A stretch of DNA of 64,000 nucleotides from Streptomyces sp. TN58 (GCF_001941845.1 NZ_CP018870.1:6486001-6550000), one strand, 5' to 3'; positions 16,658-26,705 are shown, counted from the first letter of the stretch. Made by a program: numbers and translations. The notes: generated by a model not told the origin, from the letters alone.

Positions 16658-17758
16658 ATGGAGCGCATCCGGATGCGGCGCATGGCACGACGCATGACGC
16701 AGACGCCGCGTACGCCGAGCCGTCGCCGCCGCCGCGCGGTACCGGCCGCGCTCGCGGCGATGCTCACGCTGGTGCTCGTGGCGGCAGGCCTGGGCGGGCT
16801 GGTGGTGTGGCAGAACACCTACGAACTGCGCGAAGAAGCGGTGACGATACGCCAGGGAGGGCGCGTCCTGAACGGCGTACTGGCCCTGCCCGCACAGGGG
16901 AAGGGGCCCTACCCGCTGGTGGTGTTCGTACACGGCGACGGTCCCGTGGACGCCACCCACGACACCTTCTACCGCCCGATGTGGGAGGCCTTCGCCCGCT
17001 CCGGCCACGCCTCCCTGTCGTGGAACAAACCGGGTGTCGGCGGTGCACCGGGCGACTGGCTCGACCAGAGCATGGACGACCGCGCCGACGAAGCCGCCGA
17101 CGCGATCACCTGGGCCCGCCGGCACCCGGACGTCGACGGCGCCCGGATCGGACTCTGGGGCGCAAGCCAGGCCGGCTGGGTCCTGCCCAAGATCGCCGCC
17201 AGGGACCCCGGCATCCGGTTCGCCATAGCCGTCTCACCCGCCGTCAACTGGCTCCGGCAGGGCCGCTACAACCTCCTCGCCGAGCTGAGCCGTGACGGCG
17301 CCTCCGACACGGAGGTCGCGGCCGCCCTCGCCCGCCGCGAGACCGGCCTGGAACTCCTAGCACGCGGCGCCTCCTACGAGGAGTACGTCCGCGCCGTCGG
17401 TGACCCGGAAGGCATGACCGCCGCCCGCTGGCGCTTCGCCTCCAAGAACCACACCGCCGACGTGAGCGCGGACCTGCCGGCCCTGCGCGCCACCCCCGTC
17501 CTCCTGGTGCTCGCCGGCCACGACGTCAACGTGGACATCGCCGAGACCGAAGCCGCGTACCGGCGGCTGCTTCCAGGACCGGCGCTGCAGGTCGCCCACT
17601 ACCCCGACGCCGGCCACGGCCTGCTCGACCACGCCATCGAAAAATCCTCACTACGCCTCACCCTGACCGCGCTGTGCGCCCCCCGAGACCTGTTCGCCGA
17701 GGGATTCCTCGCCGACCAGGCCCGGTTCGTCTCCCGGGCGCTCGCCGCCGGCTCGTGA
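16658..17758 (+). CDS. Membrane-anchored alpha/beta hydrolase
   Basis: This 366-residue protein has a very Arg-rich N-terminus (residues 1-25) and one membrane segment (about 26-48, PAALAAMLTLVLVAAGLGGLV), so the catalytic domain should face outside. The domain is an alpha/beta hydrolase: VVFVHGDGPVD holds the oxyanion HG, WGASQAG (about 168) is the GxSxxG nucleophile elbow, LVLAGHDVNVD the acid region and DAGHGLLDH the catalytic His. It resembles the dienelactone hydrolase/acyl-esterase group. GGAGG 4 bases upstream supports the ATG at 16658. The substrate is unknown; an ester or peptide-like envelope substrate is possible. Confidence 0.85.
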   Translation: MERIRMRRMARRMTQTPRTPSRRRRRAVPAALAAMLTLVLVAAGLGGLVVWQNTYELREEAVTIRQGGRVLNGVLALPAQGKGPYPLVVFVHGDGPVDATHDTFYRPMWEAFARSGHASLSWNKPGVGGAPGDWLDQSMDDRADEAADAITWARRHPDVDGARIGLWGASQAGWVLPKIAARDPGIRFAIAVSPAVNWLRQGRYNLLAELSRDGASDTEVAAALARRETGLELLARGASYEEYVRAVGDPEGMTAARWRFASKNHTADVSADLPALRATPVLLVLAGHDVNVDIAETEAAYRRLLPGPALQVAHYPDAGHGLLDHAIEKSSLRLTLTALCAPRDLFAEGFLADQARFVSRALAAGS

Positions 17759-17782
17759 GGGCGTGCGTGCCGCGGGGGCGGC

Positions 17783-18178
17783 CTACGGCGTCAGGCGGTG
17801 GTAGGCCGATCGGGCGTGGGCGAGCCGGGCGAGAACGGTGCCCGCGCCGGCGGCCGCCAGAAGGCAGGCGATCCGGCCGAGGTCGTACGTCGCCTCCCAG
17901 GTGAGAGCACCCATGGGGGCGGTGGCGAAGGCGTTGATCACGAGCCAGCAGAGCAGGGCGGTTCCCGGCGCGGCGGTCAGCCGCGCTCCCGTGCTGACCG
18001 CGGCCACGGTGACGGAGACCGCGACCAGATCGAGGGTCGGGTCGCCCTGTCCGTCAAGGAGGTTGAAGACGACGGCCAGGGCGAAGGCGATGGCGGCCGA
18101 GACGGCCCACACGATCGAGGTCGCGGCCGGATCGGGCACAGGGCGGATGCCGGACGGGACCTGCTTCCATTCGAGCAT
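17783..18178 (-). CDS. Small integral membrane protein, DUF4118-like
   Basis: This 131-residue protein has about four hydrophobic segments (near 22-42, 48-70, 76-95 and 103-120). The alternating arrangement FNLLDGQGDPTLDLVAVSV and TALLCWLVINAFATAPMG recalls the four-helix DUF4118 module that precedes sensor kinases such as KdpD, but no kinase domain follows. The start at 18178 has a strong GAAGGAGG ribosome-binding site. It is convergent with the membrane hydrolase, 24 bp apart. Function unknown. Confidence 0.7.
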   Translation of the reverse strand: MLEWKQVPSGIRPVPDPAATSIVWAVSAAIAFALAVVFNLLDGQGDPTLDLVAVSVTVAAVSTGARLTAAPGTALLCWLVINAFATAPMGALTWEATYDLGRIACLLAAAGAGTVLARLAHARSAYHRLTP

Positions 18179-18530
18179 GCAAAGCCTCCTTCGCGCGGTT
18201 CCCGCCCCTTTGCGGTCGAACCGACTGACGCCGCCGCTACTGTAACGGCGCGGAAAGCATGCCCAGTTCAGTGTGTTTTGGGGTTTGTGTCCGTCGGCAG
18301 GGCCGGCCGTGAGGGTTGCTGTCACCGGCTTCGCCGCTCGACGACCCGACACCCCCGCACGTCCCCGCACGTCCCCGCCCGGCCCCGGACGGGGGCGGCC
18401 GCGGGCGGGCCGGAGGCGTCCGTGAATACCTCGGAGGGAGCTGACCGGATCCACGATTGGCTGTAGGCTGCGGAGAACGCCCTTGACCTGCATAAAGCGG
18501 GCAGGGAGCCGACAATCCGGGAGTTTGTCC
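18179..18530. other. 352-bp divergent interval, no gene
   Basis: This gap separates the small membrane protein (-) from panD (+). It should contain both promoters. Bases 18230-18300 are AT-richer than the flanks and most likely hold the minus-strand promoter. Near panD, TTGACC (18483-18488) and GACAAT (18511-18516) look like promoter boxes but are 22 bases apart, too far for a standard sigma-HrdB promoter. I see no hairpin or small gene that stands out. Confidence 0.5.
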
Positions 18531-18950
18531 ATGCTGCGCACCATGTTCAAGTCCAAGATCCACCGGGCCACCGTCACCCAGGCCGACCTGCACTATGTCG
18601 GGTCCGTGACCGTTGACGCCGATCTGCTGGACGCCGCCGACCTGCTCCCCGGGGAGCTCGTCCACATCGTGGACATCACCAACGGCGCGCGGCTGGAGAC
18701 CTACGTGATCGAAGGCGAGCGCGGATCCGGCGTGATCGGGATCAACGGCGCCGCCGCCCACCTCGTGCACCCCGGCGACCTCGTCATCCTCATCAGCTAC
18801 GCACAGGTCGAGGACGCCGAGGCGCGGGCGCTCAAGCCGCGCGTCGTGCACGTCGACGCCGACAACCGGATCGTCGAACTGGGCTCCGACGCCTCCGCGC
18901 CGGTACCGGGCACGGACCAGCGGCGCAGCCCCCACGCCGTAGCCGTCTGA
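18531..18950 (+). CDS. panD: Aspartate 1-decarboxylase
   Basis: This is the 139-residue precursor of the pyruvoyl enzyme that decarboxylates L-aspartate to beta-alanine for pantothenate and coenzyme A. It starts [20 protein letters not shown] and has the self-cleavage site Gly24-Ser25 in YVGS, which yields the beta and pyruvoyl-carrying alpha chains. Other landmarks are the conserved Lys9, the Tyr22 region, [17 protein letters not shown] and [12 protein letters not shown]. Length is usual for the family. The ATG at 18531 has GGGAG 8 bases upstream. The following GNAT and racemase-like genes are 16 bp away and then 4-base-overlapped, so they likely form an operon with panD; in some bacteria a GNAT-type protein (PanZ) assists PanD maturation. 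Confidence 0.96.
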   Translation: MLRTMFKSKIHRATVTQADLHYVGSVTVDADLLDAADLLPGELVHIVDITNGARLETYVIEGERGSGVIGINGAAAHLVHPGDLVILISYAQVEDAEARALKPRVVHVDADNRIVELGSDASAPVPGTDQRRSPHAVAV

Positions 18951-18966
18951 CAGGGGGCCCGGGAGC

Positions 18967-19326
18967 ATGCCGGACAGCGCGAACACGCCGATCGGGTTCC
19001 AGGACGAGCGGGAGGCCGGGCGGCTGCTCGCCGTGGAGGACGGGAAGACCGTCGGGTTCATCGCCTACTTCGTGCTCGCCCGGGCGCCCCACGCCCTGGT
19101 GGCGGTCCACACGGTCGTCGAGCCGGGCCACGAGGGCCGGGGCATCGCGGGGGGACTGGTGAGGACCTTCTACGGACTCGCCGAAGCCGAGGGTGTGCCC
19201 GTCGTTCCGCTCTGCCCGTACGCGGCGAGCTGGGCCGCCAAACACCCCGACGAGGCGCCCGACGCGCCGGCCGGGGCCGTGGCTGCGGCGAAGGCGCAGC
19301 TGGCGGCCGACTCCGCCCTGTGGTGA
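18967..19326 (+). CDS. Small GNAT-like acetyltransferase (COG2388/YjdJ type)
   Basis: This 119-residue short GNAT has the COG2388 layout: FIAYFVLARAPHALVAVHTVVEPGHEGRGIAGGLV, where EGRGIA is the CoA loop, then VPVVPLCPYAASWAAKHPD, a conserved family ending. It has no N-terminal substrate domain. GGGAG precedes the ATG at 18967. The gene sits between panD and the racemase-like gene, and its stop codon overlaps the next start. Position next to panD invites comparison with PanZ, but the sequence is of the YjdJ group and any PanD-maturation role is only inference. Confidence 0.85.
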   Translation: MPDSANTPIGFQDEREAGRLLAVEDGKTVGFIAYFVLARAPHALVAVHTVVEPGHEGRGIAGGLVRTFYGLAEAEGVPVVPLCPYAASWAAKHPDEAPDAPAGAVAAAKAQLAADSALW

Positions 19327-19958
19327 CGGTCGGCGGTCTGACCCTGCTGCACACCTCGGCCGTGCACGTGCCCGTCTTCGACGCGCTGCGCGACCGGCAC
19401 CACCCGGGGGCCGTCCTGCGACACCTGGTGGTGCCGGAGCTGCTGGACCGGGCCCGCGCACACGGGCCGGCGTCCACGGCCCCGGCAGTGCGGGAACTGC
19501 TCGCCGAGGCCGGGCCGGGCCCCGTACTCGTCACCTGCTCCACCATCGGGGCGACCGCCGAAGCGCTCGCGCCGGCCCTCGGCGCCCCGGTGCTGCGCGT
19601 GGACCGGCCGATGGCGGCCGCGGCCGTGCGCACCGGGCCGCGCATCGCCGTCCTCGCGACCGTGGCGGCGACGCTCGCCCCGACGGCGCAGCTGCTCGCC
19701 GAGGAGGCGGCCGGCCGACCGGTGTCGGTCGCCACGCACCTCGTCCCCGGCGCGTGGGAGAGCTTCGAGGCGGGGGACATCCCCCGCTACCTCTCCCAGG
19801 TGGCCGCGGCCGCCGACGCAGTCACCGGTGCGGACGTCATCGTCCTCGCCCAGGCCTCCATGGCGGGCGCCGCGGAGCTGACCGCGACCGCGACCCCCGT
19901 GCTGTCCAGCCCCGCGCCGGGCCTGGCGGCCGCGCTCGCCCTGACGGCCGGAGCGTAG
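19323..19958 (+). CDS. Asp/Glu racemase-fold protein with one candidate catalytic cysteine
   Basis: This 211-residue protein has the aspartate/glutamate/hydantoin racemase fold: LLHTSAVHVPVFDAL, the first catalytic loop VTCSTIGATAEAL (Cys of CST), RVDRPMAAAAV, IAVLATVAATLAP and a second loop VIVLAQASMAG. True two-base racemases carry a second cysteine in that second loop; here the place is taken by Ala-Ser. That is the pattern of one-cysteine members such as arylmalonate decarboxylase. The start is taken as the GTG at 19323, which overlaps the upstream TGA (GTGA); a GTG at 19320 is equally in frame. The substrate is unknown. Confidence 0.75.
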   Translation: MTVGGLTLLHTSAVHVPVFDALRDRHHPGAVLRHLVVPELLDRARAHGPASTAPAVRELLAEAGPGPVLVTCSTIGATAEALAPALGAPVLRVDRPMAAAAVRTGPRIAVLATVAATLAPTAQLLAEEAAGRPVSVATHLVPGAWESFEAGDIPRYLSQVAAAADAVTGADVIVLAQASMAGAAELTATATPVLSSPAPGLAAALALTAGA

Positions 19959-19994
19959 GGGCGTACGGGGCGAGATCGCGGGAAGGTGCCCCAC

Positions 19995-20186
19995 ATGGTG
20001 CGAAATGTGGAAGCGACGCAGCCGCCGGCCCCCGAGCCTGATCCGACGCCGGCGCCCACCCCGTTCCCGGACCCCGAGCCGATCCCGCGCCCCGTGCCGC
20101 CCGTGCCCGGCCCCGTCCCGGAGCCGGACCCGGTGCCCCCGCCGCCAGGACCCGCGCCGGTGCCCCAGCCCGGGCCCTGGAGCTGA
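19995..20186 (+). CDS. Short proline-rich protein
   Basis: This is a 63-residue frame beginning MVRNVEATQPPAPEPD and ending in a Pro-x repeat (PEPDPTPAPTP through PQPGPWS). GGAAGG lies 8 bases before the ATG at 19995, which supports translation. No signal peptide or membrane segment is visible; nearly half the residues are proline. It follows the racemase-like gene by 36 bp on the same strand. Low-complexity frames occur by chance in such DNA, so this may not be a gene. Confidence 0.45.
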   Translation: MVRNVEATQPPAPEPDPTPAPTPFPDPEPIPRPVPPVPGPVPEPDPVPPPPGPAPVPQPGPWS

Positions 20187-20192
20187 GGCTGC

Positions 20193-20240
20193 CCAGGGGC
20201 CAGGGGCCAGGGCCCAGGGGCCAGGAGTCAGGGCCTGCCG
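20193..20240. repeat. Short tandem CCAGGGG-type repeat between convergent genes
   Basis: Seven-base units of the form CCAGGGG/CCAGGGC recur about six times, ending near 20240, between the Pro-rich frame and the 6-phosphogluconate dehydrogenase gene. No hairpin stands out. It may vary in copy number. Confidence 0.4.
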
Positions 20241-20283
20241 ATGACACCGCGAGCCGGTGTGATCGACAGGACGGCCACGCGTG

Positions 20284-21729
20284 TCAGTCCGTGCGGACCT
20301 CGGAGCGGTCGCCGCTCCAGAGGGTGTGGAACGAGCCCTCGCGGTCGGTCCGGCGGTAGGTGTGCGCCCCGAAGAAGTCGCGCTGGCCCTGGGTGAGGGC
20401 CGCCGGGAGCCGTTCCGCGCGCAGCGCGTCGTAGTAGGCGAGTGAGGCCGCGAAGGCCGGTACGGGAATGCCCGCGCCCACCGCCGCCGTGATCACGGAA
20501 CGCCAGCCGTCCTGCGCCGCCCCGATCTCCTCGGCGAAACGGTCGTCCGCGAGCAGGCTCGGAAGGTCGGGCCGGGCGTCGTAGGCCTCGCGGATCCGGT
20601 CCAGGAAAGCCGCCCGGATGATGCAGCCGCCCCGCCACAGCGAGGCGACCGCGCCCAGGTCCACGTCCCAGCCGTACTCCTCGCTGCCGGCCCGGATCTG
20701 GTGGAACCCCTGCGTGTACGAGACGATCTTCGACGCGTACAGCGCCTCCTCCACCCGTGCGGCGAAGGCGTCCGCCGCCTCCGGCGACAGCGCCGCGGGC
20801 GCCGGCCCCGCGAGCCCGCGGGCGGCCGTCCGCAGATCCGCGTGGCCCGAGACGGCGCGGGCGAACACGGCCTCGGCGATCCCCGACACCGGGACCCCGA
20901 GGTCCAGGGCGATCTGCACGGTCCAGCGGCCGGTGCCCTTCTGCTCGGCGGCGTCGGCCACGACGTCGACGAACGCCCGTCCGGTCGCGGCGTCGGTGTG
21001 GGCGAGCACTTCCGCCGTGATCTCGATCAGGTACGAGTCCAGGCGCCCCCGGTTCCAGTCCCGGAAGGTCTCCGCGATCTTCGCGGGGGAGTACCCGGCG
21101 ATCGCGCGCAGCAGGTGGTAGGCCTCGGCGATGAGCTGCATGTCGGCGTACTCGATGCCGTTGTGCACCATCTTGACGAAGTGTCCGGCGCCGTCGGGGC
21201 CCACGTGGGAGGTGCACGGCGTGCCGTCGGCGGCCTTCGCCGCGATCTTCTCCAGCAGCGGGCCGAGGGACTCGTACGACTCCTTCGAGCCGCCCGGCAT
21301 GATACTGGGCCCGAGGAGGGCGCCCTCCTCGCCCCCCGAGATGCCCACGCCCACGAAGTGGATTCCCTGCTCGCGCAGTTCCCGCTCGCGCCGCCGGGTG
21401 TCCTCGAAGTGGGCGTTGCCGCCGTCGATGACGACGTCGCCCTCCTCCAGGAGCGGTGCGAACTCCCGGATCACGGCATCGGTCGGATCCCCGGCCTTGA
21501 CCATGATGACGATGCGGCGGGGGCGCTCCAGCGCGTCGACGAACTCCTTGGCCGACTCGGCGGCCACGAACGCGCCCTCGTGGCCGAACTCCTCCACCAG
21601 GGCGGTGGTCTTCGCGGCGGTGCGGTTGTGAACGGCCACGGTGAATCCGTTGCGGGCGAAGTTGCGGGCGAGGTTGCTGCCCATGACTGCGAGGCCTGTG
21701 ACGCCGATCTGGGCCGTGCTGGTGCTCAT
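20284..21729 (-). CDS. gnd: 6-phosphogluconate dehydrogenase, decarboxylating (NADP-type)
   Basis: This 481-residue enzyme oxidises 6-phosphogluconate to ribulose 5-phosphate and CO2 in the oxidative pentose phosphate pathway. The dinucleotide fold GLAVMGSNLARNFARNGF with VHNRT suits NADP+. The substrate loop GISGGEEGALLGPSIMPGG, the catalytic KMVHNGIEY (Lys and His-Asn near 185-195), the C-terminal GTGRWTVQIALDLGVP and QRDFFGAHTYRR are all present. Its length is that of the long, dimeric form (about 480). The ATG at 21729 has AGGAG 8 bases upstream. The Rpf gene diverges from it across 185 bp. Confidence 0.96.
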   Translation of the reverse strand: MSTSTAQIGVTGLAVMGSNLARNFARNGFTVAVHNRTAAKTTALVEEFGHEGAFVAAESAKEFVDALERPRRIVIMVKAGDPTDAVIREFAPLLEEGDVVIDGGNAHFEDTRRRERELREQGIHFVGVGISGGEEGALLGPSIMPGGSKESYESLGPLLEKIAAKAADGTPCTSHVGPDGAGHFVKMVHNGIEYADMQLIAEAYHLLRAIAGYSPAKIAETFRDWNRGRLDSYLIEITAEVLAHTDAATGRAFVDVVADAAEQKGTGRWTVQIALDLGVPVSGIAEAVFARAVSGHADLRTAARGLAGPAPAALSPEAADAFAARVEEALYASKIVSYTQGFHQIRAGSEEYGWDVDLGAVASLWRGGCIIRAAFLDRIREAYDARPDLPSLLADDRFAEEIGAAQDGWRSVITAAVGAGIPVPAFAASLAYYDALRAERLPAALTQGQRDFFGAHTYRRTDREGSFHTLWSGDRSEVRTD

Positions 21730-21851
21730 CAGTGCGCTCCTGCGTGCTTCGGTGTGCGGGCTGTGCCCGACGCTACCCCGCCACCGGCCGTGCGGCGCTC
21801 CGGCCCGTCGAGGGATTGTCAAGTTCCGCTGAAGTGCGCCCCGTTGCTCCC

Positions 21852-21880
21852 TTGTCGTGCAATGATCCCGGCGTTACGTT
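21852..21880 (+). promoter_or_regulatory. Candidate promoter for the Rpf gene
   Basis: TTGTCG (21852-21857) and TACGTT (21875-21880) are 17 bases apart, the standard housekeeping sigma spacing, and would start a transcript about 28 bases before the ATG. I looked for a c-di-AMP (ydaO) riboswitch, common before Streptomyces rpf genes, and did not find its conserved pattern in this short leader. Confidence 0.3.
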
Positions 21881-21893
21881 ATGCGATTCCTGA

Positions 21894-24104
<2,211 letters not shown>

Positions 24105-24393
24105 AAGATCCACAATGCCCGACCCCTGCGCGCTATTCCTCCGCCCACAGGTGGTCACGGGTCATACTCCTGACGTAGTACGGGAGTACGCAGCGTGTCG
24201 TTCCGCCAGCGCAGCGCCACCCCGCCCGTTCCCCACCGTCACCGCGTCGATCCGTACGGTGACGGCCTGTTCGCGATGCGGGCGCAGTCCGGCCGCGGGT
24301 TTGGCTCGGGGCGTGCGGGATCCGTACAGTTTCCCTTTTGAGGACCTCCGCAGCAGGCGGATGCGGACGAGTGATCAAGGAACGGCAGCGGCC

Positions 24394-25881
24394 ATGACGG
24401 TGACCGAAGACAGCCACGACCAGGCACAGGCCTACGGACCGGGCATCGACCCCGAGCGGCTGGCGCTCTGCCTCGACGTGCTCGCCGAACTGGACGGGAT
24501 CGACGTCGACCACCCGGACGCGATCGCCGTCCGCCGCGCCACGGCCGGCGTCTACCGTACGGTCAAGCAGCGCCGCCGCCAGGAGCGCCGCGCCGCCAAG
24601 ACCGCCAACGACAAGGCCGTCACCGAGGCGACCGCGACCGGCTCCGCCGAACGCATCGACGACGAGACCGAGGGCATCCTGCCCTCCTCCGTCACCGAGG
24701 CCGGCCGGATCGCCGGAATACTCCGGCGCCCGCGCTCCTGCTACGTCTGCAAGACGCGCTACGTCGAGGTCGACTACTTCTACCACCAGCTCTGCCCGGG
24801 CTGCGCCGTCGAGAACCGCGCCAAGCGGGAGGCCCGCGCCGACCTCGCCGGCAAGCGCGCGCTGCTCACCGGGGGCCGGGCCAAGATCGGCATGTACATC
24901 GCGCTGCGGCTGCTGCGCGACGGCGCCCACACCACGATCACCACGCGCTTCCCCAAGGACGCCATCCGCCGCTTCAAGGCGATGGAGGACTCGGCGGACT
25001 GGATGCACCGCCTGGAGGTCGTCGGCATCGACCTGCGCGACCCGGCCCAGGCGGTGGCCCTCGCCGACCAGGTGGCCGCGGCCGGCCCGCTCGACATCCT
25101 GATCAACAACGCGACGCAGACCGTGCGCCGCCTGCCCACCGCCTACGCGGCGCTGGTCGAGGGCGAGAGCGCCCCGCTGCCCGCCGGTGAGCTCCCCGCC
25201 CACCACGTCATCGGCGCCTTCAACTCCGGCGCGGTGGACGGCCTGGCGGCGCTGCCCGTCGGCGTGAGCGGACTGGAGGCGCAGAAGGTCGCCGACCTCG
25301 CGCTGGTCGCCGGCAACGCCAGCCTGGAGCGGCATCTCGCCGGCACCGCCATCGACGCCGGCGGCCTGCTGCCCGACGTCGTCGACAGCAACACCTGGGT
25401 GCAGACCATCGACCAGATCTCCCCGGTGGAGCTGCTCGAAACCCAGCTGTGCAACTACACGTCGCCGTTCATCCTGATCAGCGCACTCCGGCCGGCCATG
25501 GCGGAAGCCGCCCGCAAGGCCGCCAAGGGCCGCGCCTACGTCGTCAACGTCTCGGCGATGGAGGGCGTCTTCAGCCGCGGCTACAAGGGCGCGGGACACC
25601 CGAACACCAATGCCGCCAAGGCCGCGATGAACATGGTGACGCGGACCAGCGGCCAGGAGATGTTCCAGGCCGACGGCATCCTGATGACCTCGGTCGACAC
25701 CGGCTGGATCACCGACGAGCGCCCCCACTACGACAAGCTGCGCCTGGCCGAGGAGGGCTTCCACGCCCCGCTCGACCTCGTCGACGGCGCGGCCCGGGTC
25801 TACGACCCGATCGTGCGCGGCGAGGCCGGCGAGGACCTGTACGGCGTCTTCCTCAAGGACTACGCCCCCGCGAACTGGTAG
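24394..25881 (+). CDS. Atypical short-chain dehydrogenase-like protein with N-terminal zinc ribbon
   Basis: This is a 495-residue protein. An N-terminal helical stretch (1-110) leads to a CYVC (116-119) and CPGC (134-137) zinc ribbon, then a Rossmann SDR domain from about 155: TGGRAKIG (159-166) binds the dinucleotide, NNA (in ILINNATQTVRR) is the structural motif, and NVSAMEG gives the catalytic Ser. The YxxxK motif is altered: at the usual place the sequence reads HPNTNAAKAAMNM, with Thr for Tyr, Lys kept. So normal reductase chemistry is doubtful. The start used is the ATG at 24394 (AAGGAA 11 bases upstream); an in-frame ATG at 24361 is an alternative. The 289 bp before it hold the promoter region. 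It is followed by a strong terminator. Confidence 0.85.
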   Translation: MTVTEDSHDQAQAYGPGIDPERLALCLDVLAELDGIDVDHPDAIAVRRATAGVYRTVKQRRRQERRAAKTANDKAVTEATATGSAERIDDETEGILPSSVTEAGRIAGILRRPRSCYVCKTRYVEVDYFYHQLCPGCAVENRAKREARADLAGKRALLTGGRAKIGMYIALRLLRDGAHTTITTRFPKDAIRRFKAMEDSADWMHRLEVVGIDLRDPAQAVALADQVAAAGPLDILINNATQTVRRLPTAYAALVEGESAPLPAGELPAHHVIGAFNSGAVDGLAALPVGVSGLEAQKVADLALVAGNASLERHLAGTAIDAGGLLPDVVDSNTWVQTIDQISPVELLETQLCNYTSPFILISALRPAMAEAARKAAKGRAYVVNVSAMEGVFSRGYKGAGHPNTNAAKAAMNMVTRTSGQEMFQADGILMTSVDTGWITDERPHYDKLRLAEEGFHAPLDLVDGAARVYDPIVRGEAGEDLYGVFLKDYAPANW

Positions 25882-25912
25882 CCCGTAGCCCAGGCCCCTG
25901 GGCATGCCCGGA

Positions 25913-25944
25913 ACCGACCCCCTCGGCTGACCGAGGGGGTCGGT
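25913..25944 (+). terminator. 14-bp perfect hairpin with tetraloop
   Basis: ACCGACCCCCTCGG (25913-25926) pairs exactly with CCGAGGGGGTCGGT (25931-25944) across CTGA, 31 bases after the SDR stop codon. This is the most convincing terminator in the first half of the window. Confidence 0.8.
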
Positions 25945-26483
25945 CGCGTTCTCCGGGCCCGCCGGCCGCGCACCGGCTCCGCTACGAGTACGGCGTGTCG
26001 CGCTCCGTCACCCGTACGGAGCATCCGGCCGGCCTCGCGCGGCAGGCCCGCGAGCTGCGGTTCCCTGCCGGCGGGGAGCGGGCCGCCAGGCGCCGCCGAC
26101 GCCCTCGGGGCGCGGTCGCGGCGGCTGCCGCACGGCCGTCCCGCCCAGCCCAACGGGCTTGCCGTGCACGGCACTTGGCCCTCCGGTGCGGCGGCCCCCT
26201 ACCTCACCGGCCCCCTCCGCCGCGCCCCGCGCATCCGGCTCCGGGGGCGCCACCCGTGACGCCCCCGCCGACCCACCACTTGCCCGACTCGGGACGAAAC
26301 TGAGTGGGCGCAGCGGTTTTTGCCTTCCTATCGAGCGGAGGTGCGCTCATATGTGTACTCTGGGGCATCAAGACGGCCCCCATCCGGGCCGCGCTCCACT
26401 AAGGCGCCACCGCGTCCGGAACCCTTGATCCCTTGCCCGGCTCGCGGTCAGCTGCCGGGTTACGCGACACAGAGGAGTGCGCG
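25945..26483. other. 539-bp gene-poor region before the 57-residue gene
   Basis: No frame here has clear protein character; the open ones are Arg/Pro/Ala-rich and read through in several frames. GC falls toward 26310-26370 (a run of T at 26317-26321 and the sequence CATATGTGTAC at 26349), which is likely where the promoter for the 57-residue gene lies. A GGAGGTG at 26337-26343 before an ATG at 26351 could start a short leader (see 26351-26428). Confidence 0.45.
26351..26428 (+). CDS. Possible 25-residue leader peptide
   Basis: An ATG at 26351 is preceded, 7 bases upstream, by GGAGGTG, a near-perfect ribosome-binding site. The frame reads MCTLGHQDGPHPGRAP and then a basic end, with TGA at 26426-26428, 55 bases before the next start. 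It has no known relative that I recognise. It may be a leader, an upstream frame or chance. Confidence 0.22.
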   Translation: MCTLGHQDGPHPGRAPLRRHRVRNP

Positions 26484-26657
26484 GTGACTGAAAAGACGCA
26501 GCCCGAACCGAAGTTGCTGGAGCGGACCGGACCTCGCGCCAAGACGCGGTCCGACGAACTCGGAAGCCTTGAGGTCTGGGCACGCTCCGCCCCGATCCGG
26601 CTGGCCGGGTACGAGGACGACCTGGCGGAAGCCCACATCCTGCCCGGCATCGACTAG
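26484..26657 (+). CDS. 57-residue conserved-looking protein of unknown function
   Basis: The GTG at 26484 has GAGGAG 6 bases upstream, one of the best ribosome-binding sites in the window. The product begins MTEKTQPEPKLLERTG and ends GYEDDLAEAHILPGID; the middle holds LEVWARSAPIRLAG. It is hydrophilic, lacks cysteine, signal peptide and membrane segment, and is acidic at the end, with a Trp-Ala-Arg-Ser-Ala-Pro-Ile-Arg-Leu centre that looks selected rather than random. I do not recognise the family. The size and layout allow a regulatory peptide or a ribosomally made precursor, but no modifying enzyme is next to it apart from the SDR (upstream) and epimerase (downstream). Confidence 0.7.
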   Translation: MTEKTQPEPKLLERTGPRAKTRSDELGSLEVWARSAPIRLAGYEDDLAEAHILPGID

Positions 26658-26664
26658 AGGCGCC

Positions 26665-26705
26665 CGGCGGACAAGGGGCGGACACACCAAGCCGCCGGTC
26701 CGCCG
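26665..26705 (+). terminator. Weak hairpin after the 57-residue gene
   Basis: CGGCGGAC (26665-26672) can pair with GTCCGCCG (26698-26705), with an inner GGCGG/CCGCC pair. It begins 8 bases past the stop codon. The long loop and low stem length make it uncertain. Confidence 0.35.

Noticed and set aside
18483..18516. TTGACC and GACAAT as a promoter for panD
   Set aside because: The 22-base spacing is too long for a housekeeping promoter.
25860..26174. Open minus-strand frame of 104 codons in the gene-poor region
   Set aside because: No ribosome-binding site or motif; it extends into the terminator and the end of the SDR gene.
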